Below, one piece after another: positions 41,466 to 52,688 of a DNA stretch of 64,000 nt; position 1 is the first letter of the stretch, and each line of letters opens with the position of its first letter. Origin of the DNA: Gracilaria gracilis (lineage: Eukaryota; Rhodophyta; Florideophyceae; Gracilariales; Gracilariaceae); assembly GCA_030374805.1 (NCBI GenBank), contig JARGSG010000004.1:62001-126000 (forward strand), in the 5' to 3' direction. Both the position numbers and the translations under genes were made by a program. The notes under the pieces were generated by a model, which saw only the letters and a list, made by a program, of their open reading frames with translations, was not told the origin of the DNA and did not search any database.

Positions 41466-43959
41466 TCGTGCCCTTTGAAATGTTCCACGCGGTATGAATT
41501 AGCCACGAGTGATGTTTTACGGCGGCAGTATATGGAAAGAACTGTATGCTTCTGAAGAATCCAATCGGGTTTCAAAGATCCAACGGAATGAGACGACTCT
41601 CTTCCCCGCTCCTTCTCAGGATACGAAGAACTGTGTGTGGGAGTAAGACTGGAAGCTGAAACGCGAGATTCGGCAGCTGATGAAATACTTGTTGAGGGGG
41701 GGCTCTTATGCGCAACAGAGCAATTCAAGCATTGTTCAATTGCATTAGGTGTTTCCCGTCTGGGTAGCAACTTGCATCCTAAACGGGATACAGTCAAGCC
41801 GAGTTAATTGTTACAGTAACTTAATTCCACGCACGCGCAAGGTTCTCCGCCAAAATAGCATGGCTCAGCGCCAAAGTATCATGGCTCATGGGAGCGCAGA
41901 GCCCATGCTAGCAGAGCCGGTTCTCCGCTTCAGATACTTGTGGCACCCCCATGTAGCCAGCAAAGGCGGAGCATAGCGCAGAAAGTCCCTCTCAAAGAAA
42001 TTCTTTCTCTGCAAAACGCTTGCCCTTCCATATCTCTCACATTTTTGGTATTAGGCTTACCAAGGGTAGCATGAAAACATGGTTATTGATAGCCAAGAGG
42101 TCGCTTGGTTCTGACCTTTCAAGGCGTTCCTAGAAGTATTCTCATTGACTTGGCAGGTCGCGAAGGTAGGGCGTTTTGCAGTGCGTATCGATATCCATTG
42201 AGAACGTCAGCTAAAGAAGGTGACGATCTTGCACAAGAACAAGTTCAGGCCCAATCATGTTATAAACTTCATCCCAAAGCAGCCATTGTCGAATCGGTTT
42301 CTGGCCTGGCTGAAGAAAGACACTGACCTGAAGTAGATAGCTTTTTCGCCACATCCGAAGGTAGAAAAGCCAAGCTCATAGAGAGCCGGAGAGAGAGAGG
42401 GAGAGGAATCGGCGACCGATGAAATGCTGTCGTTGACATTACCATCCAGCATTACACTGAAAACTACGAAGGTACCTTTGGTACATGGATCGCACTGTTG
42501 ACAAACAAGATGTTAGGAAACCAGCATAGCGCGTTTGCTGCTCCGATAGTAAAGTTTATGGTGAACGGACTCTCAAACCGACTGACGTCCTCCTTTTTAA
42601 CGCGGACACCGTACCTGGAAGATTAGCGTTCCGCTACTCTGGTAGGTTGCAGTAAATCTTTCTCTGCAGAAAGTTCCCTTCCATCAAGAAGGCTAACAAC
42701 CTACATACAGTATGTACATCTGTCCAAGAGCGAGTCCTGCCTCCTTTTTGGCTTTTGTGCCACACTCGCACTTCAGAAGTTTTTGGTCCATGTATTTTGC
42801 GACTAGTTGTGTCACGTGGAAAGGTGGGTCAAGAGGCACTTCAGCTTTCCTTCTTCTTTCTTAAAAAGAGTTGCTGGCCCGCGACAAGAAAAAGATGACA
42901 GCAATGATGGAAACGATCAAGCAGTGGCCGTCGAAGTCCTCTCCCTTCCTCCCCCTCTCCCTCTCGTTCGTGAGCATGCTAACCTAATTACAACGTAGCA
43001 CAGACCGTTCCGTTGAAAGAAATGTTCTCTCATTACGCAAGCCAGGACTCGTCCGGCCACTTTACTTTCTGATTGTCTGTTCTAAACGAAGCCCTTTCCT
43101 ATCTCGGAGCGGAGGAGGGCATAATCGCCTCGTCAACACCCTTGAGATCTTACGGCGTAATGCTCTACTCGTTGAGAACGCCGGGTCTACAATCGCAAGC
43201 TATTCTTCTTTTCGACATGAAATATCTAATCGGAAGCAAGCTTGGTGTATGCCCCACATAACGCTGTGACAGCGTCGTTTCCATCTCTCGACAAGTTACC
43301 AATTTGTCAAAGCAGTTTGGCAAACAAGACAGCAATGAGCAGGACTTCAAACCCCCAGTCTGCGTAATTAACTGGTACTGTAGCTCAGCTTGTTGTCCCA
43401 CCGGTGATTGCAACGCCCGTTATGTCAAGTCGCTTACCGCATCGTTTCTGCAGATCCCTCCAATCGAGGTTTTTGGCCTTGTTTGGGGCCGTGGGCTTTC
43501 TTTTGAATAGAATGGTTCTCCTGCTACTAGGCAAAAAGGGTTTAGCCTCGCAGCCAGCCACATTGAAGAAGAAGAAGAACGCAGTCGAAGGGCAGACGGA
43601 AAGTCCTTTGGGGGTGCATGGGCAGTTGACAGAACAAGGACTCCAGAACAAAACCAATCGAAGCAAAAGCTCTGTGCGACTAACCTGCAATGACCTTTGA
43701 CCTATCGTCTAAAGAACAGCCGCACGGGTGAATCAACGGCGCGTTGCTCTGGGAATTGGGGCACGAGAACGGTATTTTCGGTGACGGAACGCGGGAGGAT
43801 TACGTCACGCTGTCTGGTCTGTCGCGATTACCTTGACTTGCAAGAGTGTGATGCGGTCATTCAATCGCTGACGTGCAACGTCACAGCGTGTGATCGCAGT
43901 GTACGTATCGATTTGTGGTTTGCGGCGTGTGTCGCGAATGATGCATCACTGAGCTGCCC
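41466..43959. other. Gene-free region between decayed PAK copies
   Basis: 2.5 kb without a recognised gene. Contains a direct repeat of about 21 bases (41850-41891, CCAAAATAGCATGGCTCAGC against CCAAAGTATCATGGCTCATG) and a possible dispersed-repeat remnant near 42665-42710. Scattered short open frames only. Confidence 0.5.
41850..41891 (+). repeat. Imperfect direct repeat, two 21-base units
   Basis: Two adjacent units beginning CCAAAATAGC and CCAAAGTATC, both followed by ATGGCTCA; two units only. Confidence 0.7.
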
Positions 43960-45025
43960 CTCCACTCCACTAACCACCTGTAGCACCTATATCGCCCTCC
44001 AACTTTGAGGCTCCAAGGTGCGCGGCCACTACACAAAGTGCAAGAACAACCGAACTTCCACCCTGTGACGATGCAGGTGTCGGAACAGTATGGCTTCCGT
44101 TTCAGCGCCCGCTTCGGAGAGGAAGCGGACGAGAGGCGGGTGATTCGCAGTCGAAGGCTCTTCCATCAATGGACCGAAAAGTGTGCACGGCGTAGATACT
44201 AAACGGCGGCGGATGTGATTGGCGGCTGCAACTCGAGTTTGATATGTGGTCAAGCGGCTTATTGGTGCAACCTTAGATACAAGTGCGCCAACGGGAAGCC
44301 ACCGCATATTGACGTGTCATCGATCAGGGCCAGGTTTTTGATAGCCACTCAGGGCGCAGCGGAACTGTCGGACGCGTGCGGAAATGGTCTCGAGAGCTAT
44401 CTATGAGACGAACGGCGGCGGATCGTGCGTTCGCGCAGCCAGCGTTGGCGCCTCCATTCATTGTGGAGGCATGTGAGCGCGCTGGTGAAGGCAGCTTCCT
44501 TGATGAGGAAGGCGATGTGGTGAGTTGCCAAGAGCGACGGTTTTGCACAGGAATGAGAGCTGCATTTACTAGTACAAGGAACGAAGGTAGCGCAAACAAC
44601 GGCGAGGACTGGTAGTCGCCGGGGCGTTCTGAGCAGCTGGAGTGGAGGTTGCGAATTGGATGCTGAAGTGGGTGACAAGCTGCCAAAGCTGCGCGCTGCT
44701 GATGGCTCTCACGTAGCTCTCGCGATATATGTATATATACCCTGTATGGCCGAATGAATACACAGTGGTTTGTATGATAGGGTTTGGCACGTGGCGATTG
44801 TTGTTCGCTTGGCGTTGAATGTTGACATGAATAGAGTGTGCGTTTTACCACTTTGCGCTTCGCGTTGCACAGGTGGCGGGAAGAAAGACGATGGACTGTT
44901 GAAAAAGACGCAAACTGAGGGCGATAGACGTAAATATACACTTGATGTACCAACGGTACCAACGGTACCGAAACGCAGCAGATGCAGTAGTCGCAGCGAC
45001 AGCCAAACGAAATAATGAATCGCAC
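43960..45025 (+). pseudogene. Decayed partial copy B of the PAK kinase locus
   Basis: Bases 43990-44100 match the PAK start through the first CRIB (GTGTCGGAACAGTATGGCTT against TTTCGGAACCGTATGACTTT). Bases 44130-44180 match the linker after CRIB 2 (AGGCTCTTCCATCAA). From 44208, GATGTGATTGGCGGCTGCAA aligns with the kinase activation segment and continues to the kinase end through GCCAACGGGAAGCCACCGCA (44286) and GATAGCCACTCAGGGCGCA (44339). The tail 44782-45025 matches the PAK 3' flank. CRIB 2, the Gly loop and the catalytic loop are absent and the frame is broken, so the copy is a mosaic of kept and lost parts. It ends 38 bases short of the thioredoxin-fold gene's stop codon. Confidence 0.8.
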
Positions 45026-45063
45026 AAGAGCACTGGACGAACAGCAGAACAATCGCGGCGCAG

Positions 45064-45824
45064 TCAGTCGTGGTGGTCGTGAGTAGCAGCAACGTCCCAT
45101 CGACTGCGCGATGGAAGCGGCTTGGGCGGCAGAGTGATAAGATAGATGACCACCACAAACGCGGACAACACGCCGGTCATGACCGCCATCAGCAGCAGCG
45201 GTACGTTGCCGCCGTTGAGTCTGTACTGATTGAACTCAACTTGCAGAAAGTGTACGAAGCGGAACAGTAGATGCACAAGGCGCCAGTACGGGCTGAGCGG
45301 GCCGTTAATGGCAGTCAGCTTCTGCCCCGAGGCGGTTCCATTGGACTGCACAAACTTGACGAGCTCGTCCGAGGAGCGCGAGCCCACGAACTCGAACACG
45401 GAGCCAGCGTGAATGAGGAAGAAGGAAGGGAACGCCATCACGCGGAAACGCAGGCGCAGCGCGCGGTGCGCGATGCCATCCACCCTCGCCACGTTGGCGT
45501 TGGTGTGCAGCCGCTGCGCGATCTGCTCGTATGCGGGCGCGAATCGCACACACTAAGCGCGGCAACGCGGCACGGCATGGAAGCGGGGATGAGTCAGTGA
45601 GCAGCGCATGCGGCTGGGGCGCGTCAAGGCGAGCGACTTACGTGATAGCAAGTGGGCGAGTAGAACTGCAGCAACAGCGGCTTGGAGCTGGTCGTGATGA
45701 GGTGGTCGAGCGACAACAACTCCAGCTCGAGCACGCGCGTAGACGACGAGTGCGCGTCAGCCGCGGCGAGCAACGACGACAGTAGCAGCAGCGAGACGCT
45801 GAGCAAGATGCGGCCGGCGGCCAT
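45064..45824 (-). CDS. Membrane-anchored thioredoxin-fold (TMX/PDI-type) protein, two exons
   Basis: Exon 1 is 45824-45642 (61 residues) and exon 2 is 45552-45064; the 89-base intron (GTAAGT...GCGCTTAG) falls between CYH and C, so splicing creates the active-site motif CYHC in FYSPTCYHCVRFAPAYE. The product has 223 residues. A signal peptide (LLSVSLLLLSSLLAAADA) starts the chain; one thioredoxin domain with RFRVMAFPSFFLIHAG (the cis-Pro loop) follows; near the end a hydrophobic helix (VPLLLMAVMTGVLSAFVVVI) anchors it, with a short basic/His-rich tail. TMX/PDI proteins form or reduce disulfides in the ER. Divergent from Sin3. Confidence 0.85.
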
Positions 45825-46427
45825 GGTCACAGTGGGCAGCGCGGGCGGGCGAGCGGGCGGGCGAGCGGGCGGGCAGGCGGCGCGGGCGCGACGACGGCAC
45901 CAAAACGAAATCAACAACAGCAACAACAACGTCGCGCGCGCCGCGCACGCGGTCGCCAATTAGACGCGCGCCGCCAGATCGCTGGAAGCTGCGTACCAAT
46001 CAGCGCCGCACGCGACGCGCGCTAATTGCGCGCACTCGCGCCGCGCGCACAGCGCGGCACGGCGCACGCGCGTCGTGCACGCGCCGTCGCGTGCGCGCCA
46101 GCCGCCACGCAGTGGCGCGCAAAAACGCGCGTTGCGCGCAGCCGCGTGTGCGCGCGCGCTCCACCTGCGCCGCAGCTTCAAAAGCCGCCGCGCCGTCGTC
46201 GACGACTTGCTACGTCCGTTTCTCTCCCCCCCCCCCCAAACACCCCCGTAAGATATCTATCCAGCCGCCTCCCCGACGCCGCCCGCCTCTCCCTCTCCTC
46301 CTCCGCCGTGCTCGCGCTTACGCTTCCCCAACCCCTCCCCGCTGATAATCCGCCTCGCCGCCGCTGCGCCCGCCCCGCTGCCATCTACACCCGCCTCTCC
46401 TCTCTTCTCCCACATCCACCCTCTCCA
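45825..46427. promoter_or_regulatory. Divergent promoter region of TMX-like and Sin3 genes
   Basis: 603 bases. Very GC-rich with CpG runs, a (GCGGGCGGGCGA) minisatellite at 45839-45880, and a C run at 46232-46241 in the Sin3 leader. No TATA box was seen. Confidence 0.5.
45839..45880 (+). repeat. GCGGGCGGGCGA minisatellite
   Basis: About three and a half copies of a 12-base unit just upstream of the TMX-like start codon. Confidence 0.8.
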
Positions 46428-49400
46428 ATGGACGCCTATCACTGGGGTAAGAGTCGCGCGCAGCCCCCTGCTGCCCCGCAGTCGCCGCGCGCCCAGGCCG
46501 CCCACCCCACCTCCGCCCCCCCGCCGCCCGGCCAATTTCTGTCCGCGCCGCTCATGCCGTCCGGTGGCTTCGCTTCCTACCCTCCACCGCAGCCCTTCCA
46601 CCCGCTGCAGCACTCGCACGTAAGAGAGCCGCTGGTGCACCCTCACACCTTCCAGAACGTGCAGAACCCGCTCGGCGTTCCAATCCAACAACACCCCCTC
46701 CCACAAATCCCCCATCTTCATCCCCACGCTCTCTCGCAGCCGCAAAGCCACCCCTCGCTACATATGCCTCCGCATCAGCAGATGCACCACCCTCATATGC
46801 AGCCGGCGCAGCCGCAACAGCACCACCCGCAACAGCCGCATCCACCCGCATCGCACCATGCTGCTCACCAACGCCCCCCTCATCAGTTACACCCCCATCA
46901 TCAACCGCAGCAGCACCCACAGCAGCCCATGCAGATGCAGCCGAGAAGGGTGTCTGCCTCCACCGTTCCCTCATCGCAAACGCAGCAAATGCACCCCTCT
47001 CACTCTTCCGATTTACAGGCTACGCAACAACATCTCGCACAGGACCCAGTCAATGGCCAGATCTCACTTTCTCAACCTCGCTTACCTCATTTGCAACAAC
47101 CTAACCCCGCCCAACAGCTACCACAACCCCCTATTCCGCACTCCATTCACCAACAGCAACACCAATATCACCATCAACATCCGTCTGCTCCCCCCCATCA
47201 TCGCCACCAGCCTGGTGCTGAAGTGAAGCGCTCTGTGTACGACAACTCTTCGTATCGCCTCCCGCGCCAGCCATACTACCATCCTTACCCTACCAACGCC
47301 CCTCAAGTGCGTCAGCCCTCGATGCCACATCCCTCTCAAATGTACCCGTCGTTGCCTATGCAACATGAATACGCTCGCCAACAAGGTGCCGTTCCTGTTG
47401 CCCCAGCTACTGCTACTTCTGCTCAAAGCTTGCCGTCACAACAACCACTGCCCCCTTCGATGCACCCGCAGCGCCAACCCACACCGCAGCCTACATCGCA
47501 ATCGACAACAGCCGCACAGCGCCAGAATGCACAGTCTCAACAAGAGCAACAAGCCCAACAGCGACAAGGGCAGCAACAGCCACCTGCGCAACTTCAACAA
47601 CAGCCTCAACAGTCGCAACAACCACCTCAAGCGCGGAGTCAGCAACAGCGACCGCAGCAACAACCGTCGCCATCGCAGCAGTCGCAAACAACACAGCAGC
47701 AACAATCTGCCCAATCGCAGCCATTACAAGGAAAGCAACTGTCGTCTTTACAATCGCAGCCTACGCCAATGATGGGCATGTCCTCCCCTGTACCTCATTC
47801 TCATGCTGATCAACAGCAGCAACAGTCGCGGCAGCAACAACCGTCGCAACAGGCTGAAGCGCAGCAGATGCAGACGTCACCGAATCTGCAAAAACAAGGC
47901 TTGTCGCATCAACCTCAGCGTCAACAGCACCCGCAAGCGCCTCGACCATCTGTTCAGCAGGAGCAACACACGCCGCCTCCACAGGCGGCAGCTGCTCAGC
48001 AGCAGCTGCCGCCTCCGGATGCTCAACGGATGGCCATGGCTGAGAGAAGACCTGTTGCGGGTCAAATGCATGCGCCGCCTCAACAGCAGCCCATGCATAT
48101 GGTATCGGCTGCGCCGCCTTCTTCATTGCACCTGCAGCACATGCAGATGCAACGGCAGATGGTCCCCCCACTACAAGCTGTCGATGGGCGTTCCGATGTG
48201 CAAGAGATCATGGCTCATCAACCGAAGGGCCAGCCGCAGGGAAGTCAGATGATGCAGCAGGGGCCACAGCCCATTGCCAAAGAAGAATCCCGAAAGATGC
48301 CGGGCAGACAACCGACTCTACTGGTTGCCAAGCCGCATATTCCACAAGGCGCTGCCCGGCATCAGTCGGATCAAATTCAAAATTCACCTCAAATGGCACG
48401 GCCGCCAGCAGCGGTGGCGGACGGAGGTCGACCACCGCAGGCCTTACCTTCAGCTACGGCAATGAGGGCGGAGCGACCCTCCGTCAAACTAGAGGAAGGG
48501 GCAGAGCAGCAAAATGTTGGCTCGAGGCAACTTAAGGTTGAGGATGCTCTTGCCTATCTTGAGCAAGTCAAGAGTCAGTTTGCGGATTGTCCGAAGGTAT
48601 ACAACCATTTCTTGGACATAATGAAGGAGTTCAAGGCGCAGACTATTGACACCGGGGAAGTCATCCGCCGGGTGAGCACACTCTTCCAAGGCCATAGCAA
48701 GCTTATTCTTGGATTCAACACTTTCTTGCCACCAGGATTCAGGATTGAGTTGCGCGGGGACCCTGCAACAGGCTGCGTGACCGGGTTCTCAACCCCGGGA
48801 GGAGTCTTCATACCTTTGAACTCCAATGAAGCGACGATACAGTCAATTCGTATGCCGCAGTCTGAGCGGGGTCCTATCATTCCGGTCATGGGTCCCCCGC
48901 CTGCTCAGGCGCAGATATCCATGTCTTCCGCGCACCATATTCCCCCGCATCACCCTTCCGCGCCGATACCGCCGCATCAAATGCCACCGATGGCTCCCGA
49001 AGGAATGCCGCCTCCGCATATGCATCGCGCTCCGGAAAGACTGTACGAGCGCGGTGAAGCAGTGTATGCGCAGCACAAGCCTGTTGTTGACCAGGACAGG
49101 AAGGTAGCGATGGATGTAGCTGGCGTGCCGCAAACCCCACAACATACTGGAATGAGTATGGGGAACGTCAACCAGCGTGCGAAGCAATCGGGGCAGAACG
49201 ATAACGCTGCGGCTGCGCTTAGAGGCTTTACAACGCCAATGCAGCCGTCGACCGCGATCCAGGGCAAGCCGATTGAGTTTGAGCAGGCTGTGTCGTACGT
49301 CAACAAAATCAAGAGTCGCTTTGCCGAAGACGAAGTTGTGTACAAAGACTTCTTGAATATTTTGCAGACGTACCAAAAGGAGCAGAAGGACATCACGGAA

Positions 49401-52214
49401 GTGTACAAGCAGGTTTCTCACCTCTTCCGTGATCATGAGGACCTGCTGGCGGAGTTCTCTCGATTTCTTCCAGAACAGCCGATTCAGCCGTACCGCCATC
49501 CCGTCGGTCCGCACGGCTTGGCATCCGACGCGGGTCATGGTAGACACCGATCTTCGCAGACTGTTGTCAAACAGCAACCTGTTCTTGAAGGATCTGCTGA
49601 CCAAAAGACCGCCCCGCAAGCTGTTTCAAGCACATGGAAGGGGAAAGAGAAGTCGTCCAAGTTATCCTCAGGATCCGGGCGAACGAAGCCAAGCAAACAT
49701 GGGCCTTCTATCCCTGGTGCTTCTGGCAGTATTGTCAAACCTGGATCAAGAAGCAAAGGCTCTGGCAGTGACAGGAAAATGCGACGTGGTCCAAATTCTG
49801 GAAAGAAAGGATCTGGCGGCGAAAACAAAACGAATCCTTCCCAAGTCGCCACAGCTGGCGATTTGCCAACACTCGGACGTAACGCTGCCACACCTGAACT
49901 GGAGTTCTTCGAGGAGCTGCGGAGTTTATTAGGTGCAGAGGGTCAACGGAACTATTCTGAGTTTATCAAGTGTCTTTCTTTGTTCTCACAACAAATAATC
50001 TCTGGGGAAGAGCTGATGCGCCTGGCCGATGGCCTCCTTGGAGACCGAAAGCCGCTAACGGACGCTTTCTGCGCTTTCATAGATCAAACTGATCCAAAGT
50101 CCACACAGACAGCCGTTCAGATTCTTAGGAGAGCGAAAGCGTCTACAGAGGTGACTGGAAACGCTTCTGAAGATAAGGATTCCTTTGTGCCACTGACGAC
50201 TTCGGCTCTTGTTCGGGAACGCATTCGCGATCTGCCATCATTGGGGAACCTACCCCCTCCTTCTTCGGTTTCGGGAGGCAGTCGATCTCCGAAGGTGAAT
50301 CCGCGGTACAAGGGTAAGACTTTGACCGAGATTGGAAAAGAGCATGGTGCAGCGGTTAACGATTCTGTGTCTTATGTTGCCCTTCCTTCTGATGTTACTT
50401 CCATGCAATGTTCTGGAATGACTGAAGCTGATAAGAGCGTTCTGAACGACACATACGTTTCGAAAGGAGATACCTGTGGAAGGCAACTTTTGGACGATGA
50501 AGTCAAAAACCTCCAAGGTCTCATCACTGGGAAGCGTAGTTCAACTGGACACAAGCCCCCGTTACCACCCGGTAGGATGTCTTTGTCTCCCGAGCGACTT
50601 GGCAGTCCACGATCCACGAAGCATTCACACTCTCAACCTCCCTTGTGTATAGAAGACCAGCGAGCCGAGATCGATCTTATGGTAGCAAGAACAAAGACAA
50701 CGCTTGAGAAGCTTGAGAAGGTGCAAAGTCTTGGTCTCCAGGTTTCGGATTTGTCCCCTGTAGATATGAAGCCGATAGAGTTGATATACGGGGACGCCGC
50801 CGCCGATATTTTGGAAGTATTGCGTTCAAACCCCGTGGCAACAGCAATAGTTGTTGGGAAGCGTCTACGTCAGAGGCTTGTGGACTGGCTTGAGTCAAAG
50901 AGACATTTGGAATTGATCTGGAAGTCTAAGCGTTTCGCTCGAAGAGATCCTAAGTCGGATGTCCCGCGCACCTGGAAGAGATCCGAGATGGTAAGAGATC
51001 TTGTGGGCGGAAGAAAACGTGTATCCATGTCTGAATGCAAGGGAGGCACCGAAGGCGCGAGCCCGGAGCAGGGAAAGAAGTCGTTGTCCGTCGATTTGGT
51101 GTGTCGGGATCACAACCTCAGAGTAATTTGTGATCTTTTGTGGTACGCTTTTGAATGGGAGGCAGATAATGAAGACGATGCGGACAAAGGACTCGAATTC
51201 ATCGAGAATGCATATCACATGCTACAAAGAGCATGCTCATCATCACGCGTTGTCTACGTCGATGACTATCTCTTCGCTTTTATTCGCCTGGTCGGGGAAA
51301 CCTCAAAGCGTGTTCAATATCTGCTGGACCTCCGTGATAAGGGAATTCCTCTTGAGAAGTATCTGGATTGCGTTAAGGAGGTTCTTGGGGGTAGCGTAAC
51401 CTCACTCGAGTACGATGAGTTTTGCGAGAAGATGTTTGATGGAGTACAAGATTGGGAGGGACACCTGTGCGACTTTCCTCTCCTCTGTAAACGTCTAACA
51501 GAAGCGGCGCTGAGTATTCCGTGGCGGACTCCAGCCTCAGATTTGCTCGAGCTTGCGAGGACCTCGCTTGACATGAACAAGGGTCGCGTCACTGATGACA
51601 CACACGCGACGGCAACCGTGAAAGAAACGAAAGGGGACAAGGATGATGGGGATCACGTGATGCAAGATGTGGATGTCGTTGCAAGTACGTCTACGTCGTT
51701 TTCTGTTGATTCCAGACGAGTCGACGACTCAGAAGGGGAGAAGAGACTGAAGACATTGCAGCAAGCAAGGCAATGGGTGAATGAAGCTGGAGGGTACCTG
51801 TTTGCTCTCAAAGTGACGAGAGTGGCAGGTAAAGAGGAAACGTGGAAGACGTTGAAAATCACATTTCGGCATGTTTCGAAGTACGATGCGTGTCAGTTCA
51901 GGTCACTAAACCTGGCAGATGACTCGAAAGAGAACAATGTTGATTCTGCTCTAACGAAATACTTGAAGAGAGCGCGAAAGCGCAAGCGATGTATGGATTT
52001 CGACAATTTCGACAGGGTGGAGGATAAGATGGAGGTGTATGTTGTGAACAATCTGGATGTACGTATTAATGAGGACACTGGTGATCTGACGTATGTAAGC
52101 GGGACGGAAGACTTCTTAATGAATCGCAACTTCAAGCGAAGAAGGGTTCTGTTGAAGGCGAAGAGGCCGTTTGCGTCTGAAAAGACTGAGGCGCTTGCTG
52201 TGCCAGTGTCTTAA
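46428..52214 (+). CDS. SIN3: Sin3-type transcriptional co-repressor, very long Gln/His/Pro N terminus
   Basis: 1928 residues from ATG 46428 with no intron. About 690 residues at the N terminus are rich in Gln, His and Pro, with long Gln/Pro stretches. Then three paired amphipathic helix domains: PAH1 ~703-775 (EDALAYLEQVKSQFADCP), PAH2 ~948-1020 (FEQAVSYVNKIKSRFAEDE), PAH3 ~1155-1220 (ELEFFEELRSLLGAEGQ). A divergent histone-deacetylase interaction region follows (SYVALPSDV, VLNDTYVS, EDQRAEIDLMVART) at ~1315-1425, and a C-terminal conserved block (LLWYAFEWEADNEDDADKGL, ~1565-1695). Sin3 scaffolds Rpd3-type histone deacetylases in the nucleus. The interaction region is weaker than in animals or fungi. 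The chain is longer than usual Sin3 (~1300-1500) mainly because of the N terminus. Confidence 0.9.
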   Translation: MDAYHWGKSRAQPPAAPQSPRAQAAHPTSAPPPPGQFLSAPLMPSGGFASYPPPQPFHPLQHSHVREPLVHPHTFQNVQNPLGVPIQQHPLPQIPHLHPHALSQPQSHPSLHMPPHQQMHHPHMQPAQPQQHHPQQPHPPASHHAAHQRPPHQLHPHHQPQQHPQQPMQMQPRRVSASTVPSSQTQQMHPSHSSDLQATQQHLAQDPVNGQISLSQPRLPHLQQPNPAQQLPQPPIPHSIHQQQHQYHHQHPSAPPHHRHQPGAEVKRSVYDNSSYRLPRQPYYHPYPTNAPQVRQPSMPHPSQMYPSLPMQHEYARQQGAVPVAPATATSAQSLPSQQPLPPSMHPQRQPTPQPTSQSTTAAQRQNAQSQQEQQAQQRQGQQQPPAQLQQQPQQSQQPPQARSQQQRPQQQPSPSQQSQTTQQQQSAQSQPLQGKQLSSLQSQPTPMMGMSSPVPHSHADQQQQQSRQQQPSQQAEAQQMQTSPNLQKQGLSHQPQRQQHPQAPRPSVQQEQHTPPPQAAAAQQQLPPPDAQRMAMAERRPVAGQMHAPPQQQPMHMVSAAPPSSLHLQHMQMQRQMVPPLQAVDGRSDVQEIMAHQPKGQPQGSQMMQQGPQPIAKEESRKMPGRQPTLLVAKPHIPQGAARHQSDQIQNSPQMARPPAAVADGGRPPQALPSATAMRAERPSVKLEEGAEQQNVGSRQLKVEDALAYLEQVKSQFADCPKVYNHFLDIMKEFKAQTIDTGEVIRRVSTLFQGHSKLILGFNTFLPPGFRIELRGDPATGCVTGFSTPGGVFIPLNSNEATIQSIRMPQSERGPIIPVMGPPPAQAQISMSSAHHIPPHHPSAPIPPHQMPPMAPEGMPPPHMHRAPERLYERGEAVYAQHKPVVDQDRKVAMDVAGVPQTPQHTGMSMGNVNQRAKQSGQNDNAAAALRGFTTPMQPSTAIQGKPIEFEQAVSYVNKIKSRFAEDEVVYKDFLNILQTYQKEQKDITEVYKQVSHLFRDHEDLLAEFSRFLPEQPIQPYRHPVGPHGLASDAGHGRHRSSQTVVKQQPVLEGSADQKTAPQAVSSTWKGKEKSSKLSSGSGRTKPSKHGPSIPGASGSIVKPGSRSKGSGSDRKMRRGPNSGKKGSGGENKTNPSQVATAGDLPTLGRNAATPELEFFEELRSLLGAEGQRNYSEFIKCLSLFSQQIISGEELMRLADGLLGDRKPLTDAFCAFIDQTDPKSTQTAVQILRRAKASTEVTGNASEDKDSFVPLTTSALVRERIRDLPSLGNLPPPSSVSGGSRSPKVNPRYKGKTLTEIGKEHGAAVNDSVSYVALPSDVTSMQCSGMTEADKSVLNDTYVSKGDTCGRQLLDDEVKNLQGLITGKRSSTGHKPPLPPGRMSLSPERLGSPRSTKHSHSQPPLCIEDQRAEIDLMVARTKTTLEKLEKVQSLGLQVSDLSPVDMKPIELIYGDAAADILEVLRSNPVATAIVVGKRLRQRLVDWLESKRHLELIWKSKRFARRDPKSDVPRTWKRSEMVRDLVGGRKRVSMSECKGGTEGASPEQGKKSLSVDLVCRDHNLRVICDLLWYAFEWEADNEDDADKGLEFIENAYHMLQRACSSSRVVYVDDYLFAFIRLVGETSKRVQYLLDLRDKGIPLEKYLDCVKEVLGGSVTSLEYDEFCEKMFDGVQDWEGHLCDFPLLCKRLTEAALSIPWRTPASDLLELARTSLDMNKGRVTDDTHATATVKETKGDKDDGDHVMQDVDVVASTSTSFSVDSRRVDDSEGEKRLKTLQQARQWVNEAGGYLFALKVTRVAGKEETWKTLKITFRHVSKYDACQFRSLNLADDSKENNVDSALTKYLKRARKRKRCMDFDNFDRVEDKMEVYVVNNLDVRINEDTGDLTYVSGTEDFLMNRNFKRRRVLLKAKRPFASEKTEALAVPVS

Positions 52215-52688
52215 GTTGTTTCTTGGGGAATGTACTTTTGTGGAAACACAAATCATTCGTTTAACAGCTCTAACATGTAAATCAACTGTATCTTTTTCTA
52301 CTCTTGTGTTTTATCTTGCATCGCACTGTTGCAGTGCAATACTCTTCGGTGCTCAGGGTGTTCTGGCGCCCTCCAATCCGGGACGTCAGGAGAACAGTTT
52401 TCTTTTTCTAGAAGAGATTTATGCTGAGAAGACGTGGTGCTCTTTCCGCAGTAAGACAAGAGTTTTTCTGTGATCATCGCCTCATGTCGTTACGAAATTC
52501 TGACTCTCTTTGTCCTGCTCCGCATGGTAGTTCTCTCATTTTTGACACTTGCCATTGGAAAGAGAAACAACATTTGCTCTGCGTTTTTCTAGACGTTAGT
52601 GTGTATGTTAATTCCTTTTCTCTCCTTTACAGGTAAAGCTACACGTAGCTTAATTAGAACTAAGTGTAGAGCGTTTTTGGTGAAAGAC

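Noticed and set aside
44500..44615. Small plus-strand frame in PAK copy B as a live gene
   Set aside because: It aligns with the end of the PAK kinase in part and with no ATG-led conserved product; treated as pseudogene sequence.
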